This document shows positions 22,093 through 22,937 of a DNA stretch of 22,937 nt, piece after piece (positions within the stretch are counted from its first letter, which is position 1; each line of letters begins with the position of its first letter). The position numbers and the translations under genes are program-made. This stretch comes from a virus. The stretch is from the IMG/VR virus record IMGVR_UViG_3300030329_002635, positions 1 through 22,937 of that record, one strand, 5' to 3'. The notes below the pieces were generated by a model, which saw nothing but the letters and a program-made list of their open reading frames with translations, had not been told where the DNA came from and made no database searches.

Positions 22093-22599
22093 TTATTGTC
22101 CTTTAAATATTACAATGGCAGAAGGGAAAGGGGCGGGCAAGCCAGCTTCAAAATTAATCGGCTTCTGTTCTTTAATCCCAAATATGTTTAATTGCTCCCT
22201 ATATTCAACCTTTTCTGTCTTTTCAAACTTTATTCTCCCCCTAACAAATCTTATATCATCGGCATAAGGGAATATATAATCGTGCCAATAAGATGTATCA
22301 GTCCTCGCAGGAATAAGGCAAACAACGACAGCCCCCTTTAAGGACTCATTATAAGCCTTTTTAACCCAATATTTTATCTCCCTTCCATAAGGAGGATTCA
22401 TAAAAACCACATCATTGCTCCAGTCCTGTTTCAATCCATCGTCTTTCATAGTATAATGTTTTTCACATTTGTAATTAAACTCTGAAGAGCAAGGATCAAG
22501 TGTGAAGTTAAATTCAAGGTTGAGCTTTTCATAGAAACTTACAGGGGTTTCCCACTCATTGCTCTCGCTACTATAATGAACATCCATTCCTTCACTCAT
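22093..22599 (-). CDS. Phage N6-adenine DNA methyltransferase (Dam-like)
   Basis: A 168-residue enzyme that would transfer a methyl group from S-adenosylmethionine to adenine in phage DNA. Residues in order are 'SNEWETP' (13-19), 'LDPCSSEFNY' (34-43, cofactor binding), 'NPPYGR' (68-73, catalytic motif IV of adenine methylases), 'LIPARTDTSYWHDYIF', and 'IRFVRGRIKFEK' near the target-recognition end. This order is typical of the phage Dam family (PF05869). The start is set by GGGAG six bases before ATG 22599; upstream in-frame Met codons lack a site. No restriction partner is apparent, so it probably protects phage DNA or acts in packaging. It overlaps the zinc-ribbon gene by eight bases. Confidence 0.92.
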   Translation of the reverse strand: MSEGMDVHYSSESNEWETPVSFYEKLNLEFNFTLDPCSSEFNYKCEKHYTMKDDGLKQDWSNDVVFMNPPYGREIKYWVKKAYNESLKGAVVVCLIPARTDTSYWHDYIFPYADDIRFVRGRIKFEKTEKVEYREQLNIFGIKEQKPINFEAGLPAPFPSAIVIFKGQ

Positions 22600-22744
22600 C
22601 TTCATCTCCCATATAAACAAGAACAAAAGCATTACATTTTGAACAAGAAAGATTGCTTACAACCCCTTCTCCTTCAATACAATAATCTTCGTATGTGTGA
22701 TCTCCACCCCAAATCAATTCAGATTGACAATGCCAACAATTCAT
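22592..22744 (-). CDS. Small zinc-ribbon protein
   Basis: A 50-residue product (MNCWHCQSELIWGGDHTYED and onward) with Cys3 and Cys6 and, later, Cys34 and Cys37 in 'NLSCSKCNAF', the two CxxC knuckles of a zinc ribbon. A segment 'EGEGVVSN' lies between. Proteins of this pattern are frequent in aquatic phages, from memory, but without known function. The ATG overlaps the previous stop (ATGA) and the TGA overlaps the methyltransferase start. GGAGG lies 13 bases upstream, which is long, so coupling is likely. Confidence 0.7.
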   Translation of the reverse strand: MNCWHCQSELIWGGDHTYEDYCIEGEGVVSNLSCSKCNAFVLVYMGDEDE

Positions 22745-22860
22745 CTTCTTTTATTAACCTCCTTTAGATGCTTCTCTGCTTTTTTCTTGTCAAGAAACTT
22801 TTTACCATCGACAATATAAACGAAGTGAAGCTCTTTGGTCATTATAACTTTATCTTTCAT
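22741..22860 (-). CDS. Small basic 39-residue protein
   Basis: ATG 22860 opens a 39-codon frame (MKDKVIMTKELHFVYIVDGK and onward) ending in a basic helix (EKHLKEVNKRR). The TGA overlaps the zinc-ribbon gene's ATG. No ribosome binding site is visible; instead a long hairpin ends 10 bases upstream. The internal strand-turn 'HFVYIVDGKKF' followed by a helix suggests a small folded domain. Family unknown. Confidence 0.5.
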   Translation of the reverse strand: MKDKVIMTKELHFVYIVDGKKFLDKKKAEKHLKEVNKRR

Positions 22861-22870
22861 AATAATTTAG

Positions 22871-22933
22871 TGGGGCGAAGGATATTTGGCGGGTAACCAA
22901 AAGAGAGTTAAGAGACCCTCGCCCCAATTTTTT
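22871..22933 (+). terminator. Inverted repeat followed by T-tract, possible rightward terminator or 5' leader structure
   Basis: TGGGGCGA (22871-22878) pairs with TCGCCCCA (22919-22926) and is followed on the plus strand by TTTTTT (22928-22933). GGGT (22891-22894) can extend the stem by pairing with ACCC (22915-22918), leaving a 12-base bulge. TTGG/CCAA (22886-22889/22897-22900) offers an alternative small hairpin. On the plus strand it reads as a terminator with a long apical region. On the minus strand it would sit directly before the first leftward gene. Confidence 0.4.
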
Positions 22934-22937
22934 ATAT

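Noticed and set aside
21152-22599. The HNH endonuclease and the adenine methyltransferase as a restriction-modification pair.
   Set aside because: The HNH protein has no visible target-recognition or motor domain, GATC sites are common throughout the window, and both types usually occur independently in phage operons.
19822-22924. An 11-bp inverted match (GGCGAGGGTCT at 19822 and AGACCCTCGCC at 22914) flanking the leftward operon, like mobile-element ends.
   Set aside because: The left copy is inside the NinB-like coding region, the match does not extend, and many 11-bp matches are expected in 23 kb. There is no transposase and no target duplication.
1-22937. The window ends in TTATAT and also begins with TTATAT, suggesting a circular junction.
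   Set aside because: Six AT-only bases match easily by chance, and the ends lie in unrelated contexts (a leader region and the middle of a gene).
1-22937. tRNA genes and CRISPR arrays.
   Set aside because: No TPsiC-arm type sequence with matching acceptor stems was found, and no regularly spaced repeats are present.

Overview
The window is part of the genome of a tailed, double-stranded DNA phage with siphovirus architecture. It carries a head scaffold end, a major capsid protein, a head-tail connector, a tail terminator, a tail tube protein, a frameshifted tail chaperone pair, a tape measure and tail-tip proteins. Base composition is AT-rich. Genes are packed with overlapping starts and stops, and most starts have a clear GGAG-type ribosome binding site, which argues against a Bacteroidota host. 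The style resembles uncultured aquatic phages, but host and habitat are inference. No terminase, portal, polymerase, integrase, tRNA or CRISPR is visible, so the window is a fragment of a larger genome.

Layout, plus strand (1-19813): the end of a probable scaffold gene and the major capsid gene (1-1458) are followed by a roughly 7 kb block that separates the capsid gene from the connector. The block holds two tiny Lys-Pro-tailed genes, a T4-type lysozyme with an E-C-T active site, a zinc-ribbon metallophosphoesterase, and a run of six small genes (3434-4712) that includes a holin-like membrane peptide and a membrane protein resembling the MscS beta domain. It ends with three large beta-rich appendage genes (4705-8481) and a 22-codon ultra-basic ORF. 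Morphogenesis then resumes in the usual order: connector (8564), tail terminator (9547), small protein (9991), tail tube (10173), chaperones G and G-T with a -1 frameshift (11199-11917), tape measure (11895), and three or four tail-tip or accessory proteins (13811-19813). One of these, 15706-18285, ends in a dockerin-like calcium-binding module.

Layout, minus strand (22860-19814): a convergent leftward operon abuts the structural operon with no intergenic base. It encodes DNA-processing functions: a 39-residue peptide, a zinc-ribbon protein, a phage N6-adenine methyltransferase, a 44-residue basic peptide, an HNH endonuclease, a 42-residue peptide, a PD-(D/E)xK resolvase-like nuclease, an HNH/DUF968-like protein, an unknown protein and a NinB-like recombination protein. 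Nearly all neighbours overlap, so translational coupling is likely.

The observations most worth checking are these. About 3.8 kb is almost free of CpG and coincides with the three appendage genes. A dockerin module sits on a tail protein. Two different nuclease genes begin with almost the same 20 bp and are each entered by an overlapping small ORF. Short basic or membrane peptides without known function cluster in the accessory block.
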